Positions 24,249 through 33,110 of a stretch of DNA of 64,000 nt are shown piece after piece. The translations under genes were made by a program, and so were the position numbers. This DNA comes from Corynebacterium terpenotabidum Y-11. GTDB taxonomy: Bacteria > Actinomycetota > Actinomycetes > Mycobacteriales > Mycobacteriaceae. Within the stretch, counting starts at the first letter, position 1; every line of letters begins with the position of its first letter. The stretch is taken from assembly GCF_000418365.1 (NCBI RefSeq), contig NC_021663.1, positions 1,240,001 to 1,304,000 on the forward strand. The letters are read 5' to 3'. Under the pieces are notes generated by a model. That model made no database searches. It saw nothing but the letters and a program-made list of their open reading frames with translations, and was not told the origin of the DNA.

Positions 24249-25688
24249 ATGTCTGACAGTAGCAGCTCGGTGCTCGCCTCGGAACTCCGCACCTGGATCC
24301 GGGGCCGCACCCCGGGCACCCGACTGCCCTCCACCCGAACCCTCGTTCGTGACCACGGGGTCGGGCCCGGCACCGTCCAGGAAGCGCTGCGCATCCTCAC
24401 TGCCGAGGGCATCGTGGAAACCCGACCGGGCATCGGCACCTTCGTCGCCGCCGCTCCCGAGGCCCGGCGCGTCCGCCCGGTCGACCACGCCTGGCAGCTC
24501 GGCGCACTGGGGGAGGCGCCAGCCGGTGGCGTCACCTCCGATGTACTGCGTCCCACTCCGGTGGACGCCGTCGCCCTGCACAACGGTTTCCCCGACCGCG
24601 ACCTGTTGCCGGAGAAGGCCGTCCGTCAGGCGCTGACCAGGGCTGCCCGCTCCGAGGCGGCGGTCACCACCGCTCCGCGGGCCGGCCTGCAGGAGCTGCG
24701 CGGGTGGTTCGCCCAGGAACTCGCCATGCAGACTCCTGCCGACGTGACCCCGGTCAGCGCCACGGACGTGATTGTGCTGCCGGGGACGCAGGCAGGCCTG
24801 GCCGGGGTGTTCCGGGCGGTGGTAGCCCCGGGGGAGCCGGTGATCCTGGAATCACCCACGTACTGGGGAGCGGTCCTGGCTGCCCGTCAGACCGGAGTGC
24901 GGCTGACCCCACTGCCGTCGGGGCCGACGGGCCCTGATCCGGTGGAACTGGACCGGGTATTCACCCGTACCGGGGCCCGCCTGTTCTACGCCCAACCTCA
25001 CTTCGCCAATCCCACCGGGGCGTTGTGGTCGCCGGAACTGCGGGAACGGATCATGGAGGTGGTGCGGCGCCACGGGGCCTTCCTCGTCGAGGACGACTGG
25101 GCCCACGACTTCACCATGAGGGACGCCGACCTCGGCGACCCGGCGCCACCGCTGGCCGCCGGTGACGACTCCGGCCGGGTGATCCACCTCCGCTCGTTGA
25201 CGAAATCGGTGTCCCCGGCACTACGGGTCGGGGCAGTGGTCGCCCGCGGTCCGGTCCGGGAACGGATCCTCGGCAATGTCGGGGCGACCGCGATGTACGT
25301 CAGCCCGCTTCTGCAGGCCGCGGCACTTGACGTGCTGGGGACCCCGGCGTGGCGGGCACATCGCAGGACCCTGCCCGCCCGCCTGCGGCACCGCCGAGAT
25401 CTACTGGTCTCCGCGGTACGCGCGCATCTTCCCGAGGCGGATCTGGCCCAGGTGCCGGCCGGTGGTCTGAACCTGTGGCTCCAGCTTCCGGACGCGACGG
25501 ATCTGCCCCGACTCGTCGCGGACTGCGAGGCCCGCGGGGTGATGATCGCCAACGGTGACGGACTTTTCCCCGCCGAGCCGACCGGCAGGTTCCTCCGGCT
25601 CAACTTCGCCGGGCCGGATCCGGGACGCTTCGATGCCGCTGTGGCGGTCATCGGGGACCGCCTACGTCACCAGGGCCGCCAGGCCTGA
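24249..25688 (+). CDS. MocR/PdxR-family regulator (GntR winged helix fused to aminotransferase domain)
   Basis: A 479-residue regulator. Residues 1-75 are a GntR-type winged helix (LPSTRTLVRDHGVGPGTVQEA at about 22-42, given here by its range and key residues). From about 100 on is an aminotransferase-like domain that senses PLP or its adducts: HNGFPDRDLLP near 102, LPGTQAGLAGVFRAV near 178, QPHFANPTGALWSPELRE near 247, EDDWAHDFTM near 279, and SLTKSVSPALRVGAVVA near 318-334 containing the PLP-binding Lys. It is divergent from an aminotransferase gene over a 194-base gap with direct repeats. Likely targets are that aminotransferase and itself. No pdxST genes are in the window. Confidence 0.9.
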   Translation: MSDSSSSVLASELRTWIRGRTPGTRLPSTRTLVRDHGVGPGTVQEALRILTAEGIVETRPGIGTFVAAAPEARRVRPVDHAWQLGALGEAPAGGVTSDVLRPTPVDAVALHNGFPDRDLLPEKAVRQALTRAARSEAAVTTAPRAGLQELRGWFAQELAMQTPADVTPVSATDVIVLPGTQAGLAGVFRAVVAPGEPVILESPTYWGAVLAARQTGVRLTPLPSGPTGPDPVELDRVFTRTGARLFYAQPHFANPTGALWSPELRERIMEVVRRHGAFLVEDDWAHDFTMRDADLGDPAPPLAAGDDSGRVIHLRSLTKSVSPALRVGAVVARGPVRERILGNVGATAMYVSPLLQAAALDVLGTPAWRAHRRTLPARLRHRRDLLVSAVRAHLPEADLAQVPAGGLNLWLQLPDATDLPRLVADCEARGVMIANGDGLFPAEPTGRFLRLNFAGPDPGRFDAAVAVIGDRLRHQGRQA

Positions 25689-25759
25689 CGCCGGGATCCG
25701 GTGACCCGGCTGCCGTGCAGGACAGGGTTCCTCCCCGCCCGGCGCGACCCCTGCCGACG

Positions 25760-26608
25760 TCACCGCGCCACGGTCTTCCCGAGCAGGTCTTCGATGACCC
25801 GCGCCACGCCCTCGTCATCGTTGGAGGCGGTGACCTCGTCGGCGACTGCCAGCACCTCAGCGTCCGCATTGGCCACGGCGACGCCGTGCCCGGCCCAGAC
25901 CAGCATCTCCCGGTCGTTGAGCCCGTCGCCGAAGGCGAGGACCTCGGAAGCGTGCACACCCAGCCGGGCGCACAACGTCGCCAGACCACTCGCTTTGGAC
26001 ACCCCGGATGCCATGACCTCGACGAACGGTGCCCCGGACAGCGTCATCTCGAACCTGGATCCGTCCAGGCTGCCGGTATCCACCAGGTCCCGGGCCAGAG
26101 CGTAGAGCTCGGCACTGGTGATCGAGTCGTGCCGGAAGACGAGTTTGAGTGCCGCTGCCCCGGTCACCACGTCCAGCGGTTCGGCGGTCATCTGCGCCGG
26201 ATCCCGTCGGTGGTCGTGGAAGGTCGCCAGCTTGGCGTAGCCCTCCTGGGCGATGAACCGCTCCCCGGCATCGCGCACCGAGGCATAACGCACTCCGGGC
26301 ACCGCGGCGTCCAATACCGTGACGAACTGCTGGACCACTTCGGCGGCGATCTCGTGGGCGAAGAGCAGCTCGCCGGTGGTGAGGTGGATGCCGAAGGCAC
26401 CGTTGCTGCACAGTGCCCACCGGTCGACTCCGAGGACCGGGTGCAGGTGGCGCAGTCCCACCGGGTTGCGGGCGGTTGCAGGGACGACGGTAATCCCGGC
26501 GGCGGTCGCCGCGTCCAACGCCTCCCGGGTCCGGGCACTTACTCCGCCGTCACTGTTCAGGAGGGTGTGGTCGAGGTCGGTGGCGATGAGGCGGGGGATC
26601 GACCTCAC
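25760..26608 (-). CDS. HAD-superfamily (Cof-type) phosphatase
   Basis: A 282-residue cytosolic phosphatase of the Cof/IIB subgroup acting on sugar or nucleotide phosphates. Motif I DLDHTLLNS is at about 9-17 with the nucleophilic Asp. Motif II is PATARNP near 43, the family's usual Thr/Ser position being ATA. Motif III Lys is in ALKLVF near 150. Motif IV AFGDGLNDREML is near 233-244. The GTG at 26606-26608 overlaps the stop of the META lipoprotein gene in a GTGA junction; longer starts add an implausible Arg-rich leader. It ends 71 bases from the convergent MocR gene. Confidence 0.88.
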   Translation of the reverse strand: MRSIPRLIATDLDHTLLNSDGGVSARTREALDAATAAGITVVPATARNPVGLRHLHPVLGVDRWALCSNGAFGIHLTTGELLFAHEIAAEVVQQFVTVLDAAVPGVRYASVRDAGERFIAQEGYAKLATFHDHRRDPAQMTAEPLDVVTGAAALKLVFRHDSITSAELYALARDLVDTGSLDGSRFEMTLSGAPFVEVMASGVSKASGLATLCARLGVHASEVLAFGDGLNDREMLVWAGHGVAVANADAEVLAVADEVTASNDDEGVARVIEDLLGKTVAR

Positions 26609-27153
26609 GCCGGCACGGCGGGAATGAGCTCGCCGAGTTCGATGCCTCCCTCGGATCGGAGGGACAAGTGGTCGCCGTTGTGGGTGACGGTGTGCATCGA
26701 CAGCACCCAGGGGCTCCACGCCTCGGTGCAGGCCATCATCGTGGTGGGGAAGGGCTCGACCTGGATGACCGCGCCCTCACCGCCCGATCCAGAGGTGTAT
26801 GCCCAGGTGGAATGGAAATTGTTGCAGCCGTCGGTGCCGACGAGGGTGCCGTCGTCGGCGAAGGTGACGATCGCTCCGCCGTCGGGGTCGCGCCAGGATC
26901 CGGTGAAGGCATCGGCGGTGCCGGGGACGATCGGGATATCGGGGTTTCCGGGCATGGTCATTGCCGGGGTCTCCTCACTGGTGGTGTCGATGGTGTCGGT
27001 CTGGTCAACGCTGCTGGTCTGGGCGGCGTTGCTGGTCTGCACCGGGGCCTGACTGGTGGTGGTTGCGGCAGTGCTGGAATCGTCGTCGGAACCGCAGGCG
27101 GCGAGGGCGGCAGCGAGTACCACGACAGGAACGGCGGCGAGGAAACGTCTCAT
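26605..27153 (-). CDS. Lipoprotein with META domain (HslJ-like)
   Basis: A 182-residue secreted lipoprotein. The signal peptide MRRFLAAVPVVVLAAALAAC ends in lipobox LAAC with Cys20 as the lipidation site. A long Thr/Ser/Gln-rich linker (about 25-65) leads to a META domain: FTGSWRDPDGGAIVTFADDG near 83-102, GTDGCNNFHSTW near 107, and MMACTEAW near 138. META proteins are associated with heat-shock/novobiocin resistance (HslJ), but the molecular function is unclear. It starts 5 bases after the penicillin-binding protein gene and is coupled to the HAD gene, so the three probably form one operon. Confidence 0.87.
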   Translation of the reverse strand: MRRFLAAVPVVVLAAALAACGSDDDSSTAATTTSQAPVQTSNAAQTSSVDQTDTIDTTSEETPAMTMPGNPDIPIVPGTADAFTGSWRDPDGGAIVTFADDGTLVGTDGCNNFHSTWAYTSGSGGEGAVIQVEPFPTTMMACTEAWSPWVLSMHTVTHNGDHLSLRSEGGIELGELIPAVPA

Positions 27154-27158
27154 AACCT

Positions 27159-28904
27159 CTACTGTGCCACGAGATCGGTCATCGCCTCGTCCCGCAGGAA
27201 GTTTCCGGACATCTCCACTGCGGGTGAGGAGGAATCCGCTCCGGCGATGAAGGTGCAGAAGGCCACGTCACCGACCACACCGACGAACCAGCCGTGGGCA
27301 GGCTGTCCGTCGACCTCGGCGGTACCGGTCTTTCCGCCGAGGTCGGCGATGTCGCTCAACGCGGACGCCGTCCCGGATTCCACCGTCTCCCGCATCATCG
27401 ACCGCAGCGCGGTGAGAACAGCCGGATCCATTGCCGCCGGGGCCTGGTCCGCCTGCGTGGTCTCACCCTGGATCAGCGAGGGGATGGCCATCGACCCCTT
27501 CGCGATCGAGGCTTCCATCAGAGCCAGTCCGAAGGGGGACGCCACGACTTCACCCTGGCCGATCGCGGACTCCACCCGCGCGGCGCCCCGGTCGGTCACC
27601 GGCACCGAGCCGGTGACCGTGGTCATGCCCGGCGCGGTGAAGTCCACGCCGAGGCCGTACTGTGCGGCGGTGTTCTTCAGGTCATCCGGTTCCAGGTCAC
27701 TGGAGATCAGCGCCTGGGTGGTGTTGCAGGACTGCGCGAAAGCGGTGTGCAGCGGGACCTGGCCGAGACTGAAATCATCGTCGTTGGGGATGGTCCGGCC
27801 GTCAACCTCCACGCTGGCCGGGCAGTCGACGATGTCGTCGGCGCCGACGGTGCCCCGGGCCAGGGCGGCGGAGGTGGTGACGGTCTTGAAGGTGGAGCCG
27901 GGAGGGAACAGGCCGGTGAGCGCCGGGGTGCCCTCGGCGTCCGCCGCACTGTTCTGGGCGGCGGCGAGGACCCCACCGGTGGAGACCGACAGGGCGACGA
28001 TAGATGCCGGCAGCTCCGAACTGTCGACCGCGCGGTTCGCCGCGGCCTGGACGCCGAGGTCCATGGTGGTGTGGACCGCATCGAGGCTCTCCGGGGCCTG
28101 CGACCCGAGGACAGTTCCGGGCGTCCCGTCGGCACCGGTGACAGCGAGAGTCCAGCCGGCGGTGTCGTCGAGGGTCTGCGTCCAGTAGTCGGTGAGCCCG
28201 CCGTCGACGGCCGAGGAGGACTCCGACTCCGCCAACAGCTTCCCGTCCTCCCGGATCGTCACCCCGGACAGTGCGGTGAGTGCGTCGCGGACTTGGTCGG
28301 CGTCCTCCTCCCTGAGGGTGAGCAGGGCGACGGGGCCGCCGGCCTCGGCGATCTGGGCGGCGGCGTCCTCGGCGGAGAATTCAGGGACTGCTGGACGCAC
28401 CGCGTCGGCCAGGGCGGTGAGATCTGCCCCGGCATCAGCGGTGACGACGGTGACCGGGGTCCAGGTCAGCTGGACCGTATTGTTGCGGTCGAGGATCTGC
28501 AGGCCGTAGTTGCGGTCGTCGGAGTAGGCGAGACCGGCACCGTCGGTGAGATCAGCGGAGAAGATCGTGGGATCCCAGGTGACCTTGTCGTCGTCGCCGG
28601 TGGTGAGAGTGCCGTCGGAGGTGACCGCGTCACCGGCGGGGACGGTCCAGGTGGCGGTGGTGGTGCCGTCGGCGTTGTCGAGGTGCAGCGTCGTGTCCCC
28701 GGTGGAGTCGTCCATGGCCTCCAGCCAGGTCTGTGCGGTGGCCGGATCGGTGGTGGCGGATGCGGCGTCTTCCCAGTTCCCGCTGTTGACGGCGGCGAGG
28801 AACTCGTCGGTGGGGGAGTCCGACCAGGGCATCGAGCAGCCGGAGACGACGAGGGACGCGGCGAGCACGGTCGCGAGCGGGACGGCAGAAATGGGGGCAC
28901 GCAT
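27159..28904 (-). CDS. Penicillin-binding lipoprotein (MecA_N-like domain plus transpeptidase)
   Basis: A 581-residue class B-type transpeptidase that cross-links peptidoglycan outside the membrane. The signal sequence ends in VVSGCSMP, a lipobox, so it is a lipoprotein rather than a transmembrane-anchored PBP. An NTF2-like MecA_N domain follows (about 33-150). The transpeptidase domain carries all three motifs: STFK near 317 (nucleophilic Ser), SCN near 373, and KTGTAEV near 537. LGVQAAANRAV near 264 is the usual dimer-linker helix. The ATG at 28902-28904 is chosen because the signal peptide begins there and TACCCT lies 6 bases upstream. The mid-domain is similar to PBP2a-type enzymes; beta-lactam sensitivity is unknown. 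Confidence 0.9.
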   Translation of the reverse strand: MRAPISAVPLATVLAASLVVSGCSMPWSDSPTDEFLAAVNSGNWEDAASATTDPATAQTWLEAMDDSTGDTTLHLDNADGTTTATWTVPAGDAVTSDGTLTTGDDDKVTWDPTIFSADLTDGAGLAYSDDRNYGLQILDRNNTVQLTWTPVTVVTADAGADLTALADAVRPAVPEFSAEDAAAQIAEAGGPVALLTLREEDADQVRDALTALSGVTIREDGKLLAESESSSAVDGGLTDYWTQTLDDTAGWTLAVTGADGTPGTVLGSQAPESLDAVHTTMDLGVQAAANRAVDSSELPASIVALSVSTGGVLAAAQNSAADAEGTPALTGLFPPGSTFKTVTTSAALARGTVGADDIVDCPASVEVDGRTIPNDDDFSLGQVPLHTAFAQSCNTTQALISSDLEPDDLKNTAAQYGLGVDFTAPGMTTVTGSVPVTDRGAARVESAIGQGEVVASPFGLALMEASIAKGSMAIPSLIQGETTQADQAPAAMDPAVLTALRSMMRETVESGTASALSDIADLGGKTGTAEVDGQPAHGWFVGVVGDVAFCTFIAGADSSSPAVEMSGNFLRDEAMTDLVAQ

Positions 28905-28910
28905 GGCACC

Positions 28911-28916
28911 AGGGTA
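28911..28916 (-). promoter_or_regulatory. -10 element of the penicillin-binding lipoprotein gene
   Basis: TACCCT on the minus strand ends 6 bases before the ATG at 28904, with no Shine-Dalgarno sequence between. A leaderless transcript is likely. Confidence 0.5.
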
Positions 28917-29027
28917 CGGACCAAGGCGGTGTACCGCATGAGCGGCTGTCAGGTCCGGCACCGGAAAACTCTCCGTCGTTGACCCCGGTCACGGTCCCCG
29001 GGTGCTCTCCTCTGCCACGGAGCATCG

Positions 29028-29033
29028 TAGAGT
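29028..29033 (+). promoter_or_regulatory. -10 element of the methyltransferase gene
   Basis: TAGAGT ends 8 bases before GTG at 29042. The spacing supports this GTG over upstream starts. Confidence 0.5.
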
Positions 29034-29041
29034 TTCCGGTT

Positions 29042-29908
29042 GTGACCGGACCCGCCGACTCTTCCCCGCCGCAGTACACCCACGGACATGGTGGGGCGGT
29101 GCTGGACAACCACTCGCGGCGCACCGCCACCGACTCACTGGCGTTCGTCCTGCCACATCTGACCTCCGGTTCACGGGTCCTTGACGTGGGGTGCGGCCCG
29201 GGGTCGATCACCCTGGATCTGGCGGCGATGATCGCCGGACTGGGTGGTGCGGCATCCCAGGTCACCGGGGTGGAGAACACTCCGGCGCCACTGGCGGTCG
29301 CAGTCGCGGCGGCGCAGGCCCGGGGAATCGCCGCGCAGTTCCGGACCGGGGACGTCTACCGGTTGCCCTTCGAGGACGGCACCTTCGACGTCGTCGTCGC
29401 CCACCAGGTCTTCCAGCACCTCACCGACCCGGTCGCCGCGATGCGGGAATGCCTTCGCGTCACCGTCCCGGGCGGGATCGTCGCGCTGCGGGACGCCGAC
29501 TACGCGGCCATGTCCTACCACCCCGCTCCGTTGGGGATGCGGGAGTGGACGCACCGTTACCGGGCCATGGCCCGGGCCAACGGTGCTGAACCCGATGCCG
29601 GGCGCTGTCTCGTGCAGTGGGCCCTGGAGGCGGGCTGTGCACCGGCCGATCTGGTCTACTCCAGCTCGACCTGGGTCTATGCGAATGTGCCGGGCGGGCG
29701 TCCGACGACGGAATTCGCCGAGAGCTGGTGCGCCAGGGTCGGGGAGACGCGGTTCCGGGACCAGCTCGCCGGCGTGCTCGGCACCTGGGACGCCGACGCG
29801 GTGGATACCGCGGTCGACCGGATCTGTGACGGGTGGCGTCAGTGGGCAGCGGACCCTGCGGCGTTGTTCCTCATGTCTCACGGCGAACTCACCGTGACGA
29901 AGGCGTGA
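29042..29908 (+). CDS. Class I SAM-dependent methyltransferase
   Basis: A 288-residue methyltransferase of the UbiE/type 11 kind. Motif I VLDVGCGPGSITLDLA is at about 44-59. The post-motif acidic residue is in VTGVENTP near 77. FRTGDVYRLPFEDGTFDVVVA at about 100-120 (given by range) covers motifs II and III. LRVTVPGGIVALRDADY near 138 is typical of the group. The substrate is unknown. GTG at 29042 is preferred because a -10 lies 8 bases upstream and the protein begins at VTGPADS. No secondary-metabolite genes lie beside it. Confidence 0.85.
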   Translation: MTGPADSSPPQYTHGHGGAVLDNHSRRTATDSLAFVLPHLTSGSRVLDVGCGPGSITLDLAAMIAGLGGAASQVTGVENTPAPLAVAVAAAQARGIAAQFRTGDVYRLPFEDGTFDVVVAHQVFQHLTDPVAAMRECLRVTVPGGIVALRDADYAAMSYHPAPLGMREWTHRYRAMARANGAEPDAGRCLVQWALEAGCAPADLVYSSSTWVYANVPGGRPTTEFAESWCARVGETRFRDQLAGVLGTWDADAVDTAVDRICDGWRQWAADPAALFLMSHGELTVTKA

Positions 29909-29982
29909 TGCCAGGAGCCCGACTCCGGACGAACCTCCGGCGCGCCGCTCTTCCGGTCGAACCAGCTCGCCGGTGTCCGGTT

Positions 29983-30047
29983 CCGCTGACGGCATCCGCT
30001 GACGGCGTCTGCTGACCGGGGTTGCTGACGGTGTCCGCTGACGGCAG
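29983..30047. repeat. 13-bp tandem array (5 units)
   Basis: Five 13-bp units of the type CCGCTGACGGCAT fill part of the 243-base gap before the Gln-rich membrane protein gene. Units 3 and 4 are more diverged. No gene is seen in the gap. Confidence 0.75.
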
Positions 30048-30151
30048 AACGCAGCATGCGGACATCCGACTGGGGTAGTCTGCCCGGTATCCTGTATCCA
30101 CACAGAACATCTCTAGTCTGATACCCGATTCCTTGGAGAGCGACAGTCCCG

Positions 30152-30748
30152 ATGAGTAACCAGTACCCCTATGGCGACGACGACCGGACCCGACAGTTCA
30201 GCCAGGGGGACTACGGACAGTCCCCGTTTTCGCAGAACAATCAGCAACCCCGGTACCAGCAGCAGCCTCAGCAGTACCAGCAGCCACAGGTCCCGCAGCA
30301 GTACCCGACCAATTACGACGACCAGGGGCCGACCCTGCTCGCCGGGAAGTTCGACGCGAAGAAGGTGTCCGTCAACCTCGTCCTTCTCGGCGTCCTCTCC
30401 GCCGTCGTCTCGTTCGCGGTCGTGCTCATCGTCGACCAGCTCCTTGCCGTCGTCGTGACTGACCTTGTGGCCCAGGGGCCGGGCGCGGCCGTGATCTACG
30501 GTGTGGTCGCCGGGATCATCGGCGTCCTCGCCGGTCTGCTGTATGTCCCGGTCTCCGACACCGGCAATGAGGGTCTGTTCAATGCTGCGATCATTGCTCT
30601 GACCGTGGCCGCGGCCGTCTTCTACGTCATCTTCGGTGGCCTGCTCGAGGGGGACTGGCTGACGCTGTTGTCGCTGGCGGCCATCCTCTGCGCGGGCATT
30701 TCCGCGTATGCGGCTCCGGCCAGGATCGAGGCTGCCCGGGTGCGCTAA
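30152..30748 (+). CDS. Membrane protein with Gln/Tyr/Pro-rich N-terminal tail
   Basis: A 198-residue protein with a disordered cytosolic N-terminus (about 1-60) rich in Gln, Tyr and Pro (NNQQPRYQQQPQQYQQPQ at about 29-46). Four hydrophobic helices follow: about 72-95, 106-125, 136-160 and 167-185. There is no known domain. Such tails resemble those of corynebacterial divisome and envelope proteins, but that is only an analogy. GGAGA lies 13 bases before the ATG. Function unknown. Confidence 0.75.
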   Translation: MSNQYPYGDDDRTRQFSQGDYGQSPFSQNNQQPRYQQQPQQYQQPQVPQQYPTNYDDQGPTLLAGKFDAKKVSVNLVLLGVLSAVVSFAVVLIVDQLLAVVVTDLVAQGPGAAVIYGVVAGIIGVLAGLLYVPVSDTGNEGLFNAAIIALTVAAAVFYVIFGGLLEGDWLTLLSLAAILCAGISAYAAPARIEAARVR

Positions 30749-30883
30749 GCGCGGAACCTGGGTGGAACTGGGGTGAAAGCGCGGGGTGACAGTCCGGGGG
30801 CAAAGGTCGGGGGAGGGGTGGCCAGGTGCTGGGCTGCGAGTACGATGACCTGCGGACACCCGCAGAAGAAAGGCAAGCCTCTT

Positions 30884-31876
30884 ATGTCGTCGACCCCCGA
30901 TATTCCACTCATTGACGTCGCCGCCTGGCGCACCGGTGATGACGCCCAGCGTGCCGCACTGGCGCAACGGTTGGACCGGGCCATGCAGGACTCCGGCTTC
31001 TTCATGGTCAGCGGCCACGGAATCGATCCGGAGTTGTCGACGCGACTCCGCGCCGCGGCGAAGGAATTCTTCCACCTGCCGGAAGGGGTCAAGGAGCAGT
31101 ACCGCACCTCGGTGGGGGGACGCGGCTGGATCCGCACGGGGGACGAGGCCAACGCCTACTACGGTGAGGACGTCGACCCGGAGAAGGCCGACCTCAAGGA
31201 GACGCTCACCTTCGGCCGGGATTTCCGTACCGGGGACGCCGCCATTGATGCCGGCTACTTCGCGGACAATGTGTACCCCGCCGAGGTGCCCGAGCTCAAG
31301 GACCTGGTCCTGACCTGGATCGACCAGGCCCGGGCCCTCTATGTTGATCTGCTGGAGATGCTCGCCACCGCTCTCGGTCTCGATGAGCGGTACTTCGTTG
31401 AGCGGGCCTTGAAGTCCCCGAATACCTTCAACATCAACCGCTACCCGGCGCTGTCCGTCGTCGGCCGGGCAAAGCAGGGGCAGTACCGCATCGCCCCGCA
31501 CACCGACTGGGGGCTGGTGACCATTCTTGACCGCCAGCCGGGGTACGGCGGACTGGAGGTGCAGACTCTCGACGGGGAATGGGCAACCGCCCCGTTCGTC
31601 GAGGGAGCGATGACGATTAACATCGCCGATCTGCTCGCCCGGTGGACTGGTGACCGCTGGCGCTCCACGAAGCACCGCGTCCTCGCCCCGCCGGAGGAGG
31701 CCCCCGCAGAGGAGCTGTACAGCATCATCTGCTTCTGTGAGCCGGACATGGACCAGATCGTGGAGCCGTTCGCCCCGCCGGTCGGCGGTGGCGTCCACTA
31801 TGCGCCTGTCCGAGCCGCCGACTATTTCACGGAGCGCAACGCTGCCGCCAGCGTCGGTGGGATCGGCGTGAACTGA
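30884..31876 (+). CDS. 2-oxoglutarate/Fe(II)-dependent oxygenase (isopenicillin-N-synthase family)
   Basis: A 330-residue oxygenase. The DIOX_N region is at the N-terminus (IPLIDVAAW at about 7-15, GFFMVSGHGID near 38-48). The jelly-roll core holds the Fe ligands: His and Asp in APHTDWGLVTIL near 205 and His in STKHRVLAPP near 264. NINRYPAL near 185 is typical. The usual 2OG-binding RYS reads LYS here (EELYSIICF near 280), so the Arg that holds the 2OG carboxylate appears replaced. The ATG at 30884 has AGAAAGG 10 bases upstream and matches the family N-terminus. The substrate is unknown; EFE-like or other small-molecule oxidation is possible. Confidence 0.85.
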   Translation: MSSTPDIPLIDVAAWRTGDDAQRAALAQRLDRAMQDSGFFMVSGHGIDPELSTRLRAAAKEFFHLPEGVKEQYRTSVGGRGWIRTGDEANAYYGEDVDPEKADLKETLTFGRDFRTGDAAIDAGYFADNVYPAEVPELKDLVLTWIDQARALYVDLLEMLATALGLDERYFVERALKSPNTFNINRYPALSVVGRAKQGQYRIAPHTDWGLVTILDRQPGYGGLEVQTLDGEWATAPFVEGAMTINIADLLARWTGDRWRSTKHRVLAPPEEAPAEELYSIICFCEPDMDQIVEPFAPPVGGGVHYAPVRAADYFTERNAAASVGGIGVN

Positions 31877-31946
31877 GCCTGACCGCTGCCGGAGGGGAGT
31901 GGGGGACCCTGGGGGACCTCGGGACAGTCCGGGATCCCAGGGCGGT

Positions 31947-31971
31947 GGGGACCCGCGACGGGCGGGTCCCC
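31947..31971. terminator. Bidirectional terminator hairpin
   Basis: GGGGACCCGC - 5 bases - GCGGGTCCCC forms a perfect 10-bp stem between the convergent oxygenase and class V aminotransferase genes. It ends 9 bases before the aminotransferase stop. No T-tract is present. Confidence 0.7.
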
Positions 31972-31979
31972 GGCTGCCC

Positions 31980-33110
31980 TTAGAAGCCCAGCTTGTCCAG
32001 TCCCTCGCGCAGCCGGTCGACGGTGCCGTCGATATCGGTGAGCTTGTCCAGGCCGAACAGGCCGAGGCGGAAGGTGGAGAAGTCGTCGCGCTCACCACAC
32101 TGCAGCGGGACGCCGGCGGCGACCTGGATACCGGCCTCCTTGAATTTCGCACCGGACGTCACGGTCGGATCGTCGGTGTAGGCGACGACCACGGACGGGG
32201 CAGCGAAGCCCTCGGCGGCGATAGAGACGATACCGCGCTCGGCGAGCAGGGCCCGGGCCTTTGCCCCGAGCTCGATCTGGGCGTCCTTCAGCTTGTCCAG
32301 GCCGATGGTGCGGGCTTCGACCATGAGTTCCGCGTTGTGGGCGAGGGAGTCGGTCGGCATGGTGGCGTGGTACGGGGTGGCGCCGTCGATGTAGGAGTCG
32401 GCGATGGACAGCCACTTCTTCAGGTCGAGGGCGAAGCTGGTGGAGGTGGTCTCCCCGACAGCCTTCCGACCGGCCTCGCTGAGCATGATGTACCCGGCGC
32501 AGGGGGTGCCGCTCCAGCCCTTCTGCGGGGCGCTGACCAGGACGTCCACGCCGGTGTCGGTCATGGAGACCCAGGAGGCGCCGGAGGCGACACAGTCGAG
32601 GATGAACAGGGCGCCGACCTCGTGGGCGGCCTCGCCAAGAGCGCGGAGGTAGTCGTCGGGTAGCTGGATGCCCGCGGCGGTCTCGACGTGCGGCGCGATG
32701 ACGATCTGCGGCTTCTGTTCACGGATCGTGGCGGTGACGGTCTCGATCGGCGCGGGGGACCAGAGGGAGGTGGTCGTGTCCTCGGCCTGGCTGGCGGCCA
32801 GCACAGTGACGTCATCGGTGATGCGGCCGGCGTCGATGATCTGCGACCAACGGTAGGAGAACAGTCCGTTGCGGACGATGAGAGTCTTCTTGCCCGTGAC
32901 GAGCTGGCGGGCGACGGACTCCATGCCGTAGGACCCGCCGCCAGGGACAATGGCGACGGCTGAGGCGTCGTAGGCTTCCGTGAGAACGGCGATGATGTCC
33001 TGCATGACACCGACGAAGCGCTTCGACATGTGGTTCAGTGAACGGTCGGTGAAGACGACCGAGTATTCGAGCAGTCCGTCGGGATCGATATCAGCGTGGG
33101 GAAGAGTCAT
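31980..33110 (-). CDS. Class V aminotransferase (SerC / alanine-glyoxylate transaminase-like)
   Basis: A 376-residue PLP enzyme of fold-type I. GGGSYGMESVARQL near 57-70 binds the PLP phosphate. DCVASGASW near 172 carries the PLP-pyridine Asp. SAPQKGWSGTPCAGY near 190 contains the Schiff-base Lys. RLGLFGLDK near 352 is the C-terminal substrate loop. Family members act on phosphoserine, alanine-glyoxylate or serine-glyoxylate; the sequence alone does not separate these. It is divergent from the DUF952 gene with only 17 bases between start codons, and has no ribosome-binding site. Confidence 0.88.
   Translation of the reverse strand: MTLPHADIDPDGLLEYSVVFTDRSLNHMSKRFVGVMQDIIAVLTEAYDASAVAIVPGGGSYGMESVARQLVTGKKTLIVRNGLFSYRWSQIIDAGRITDDVTVLAASQAEDTTTSLWSPAPIETVTATIREQKPQIVIAPHVETAAGIQLPDDYLRALGEAAHEVGALFILDCVASGASWVSMTDTGVDVLVSAPQKGWSGTPCAGYIMLSEAGRKAVGETTSTSFALDLKKWLSIADSYIDGATPYHATMPTDSLAHNAELMVEARTIGLDKLKDAQIELGAKARALLAERGIVSIAAEGFAAPSVVVAYTDDPTVTSGAKFKEAGIQVAAGVPLQCGERDDFSTFRLGLFGLDKLTDIDGTVDRLREGLDKLGF

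Noticed and set aside
30113..32152. 679-codon minus-strand frame spanning the Gln-rich membrane protein and oxygenase genes
   Set aside because: It covers two real plus-strand genes and the gap between them. Its composition is random and it has no ribosome-binding site.
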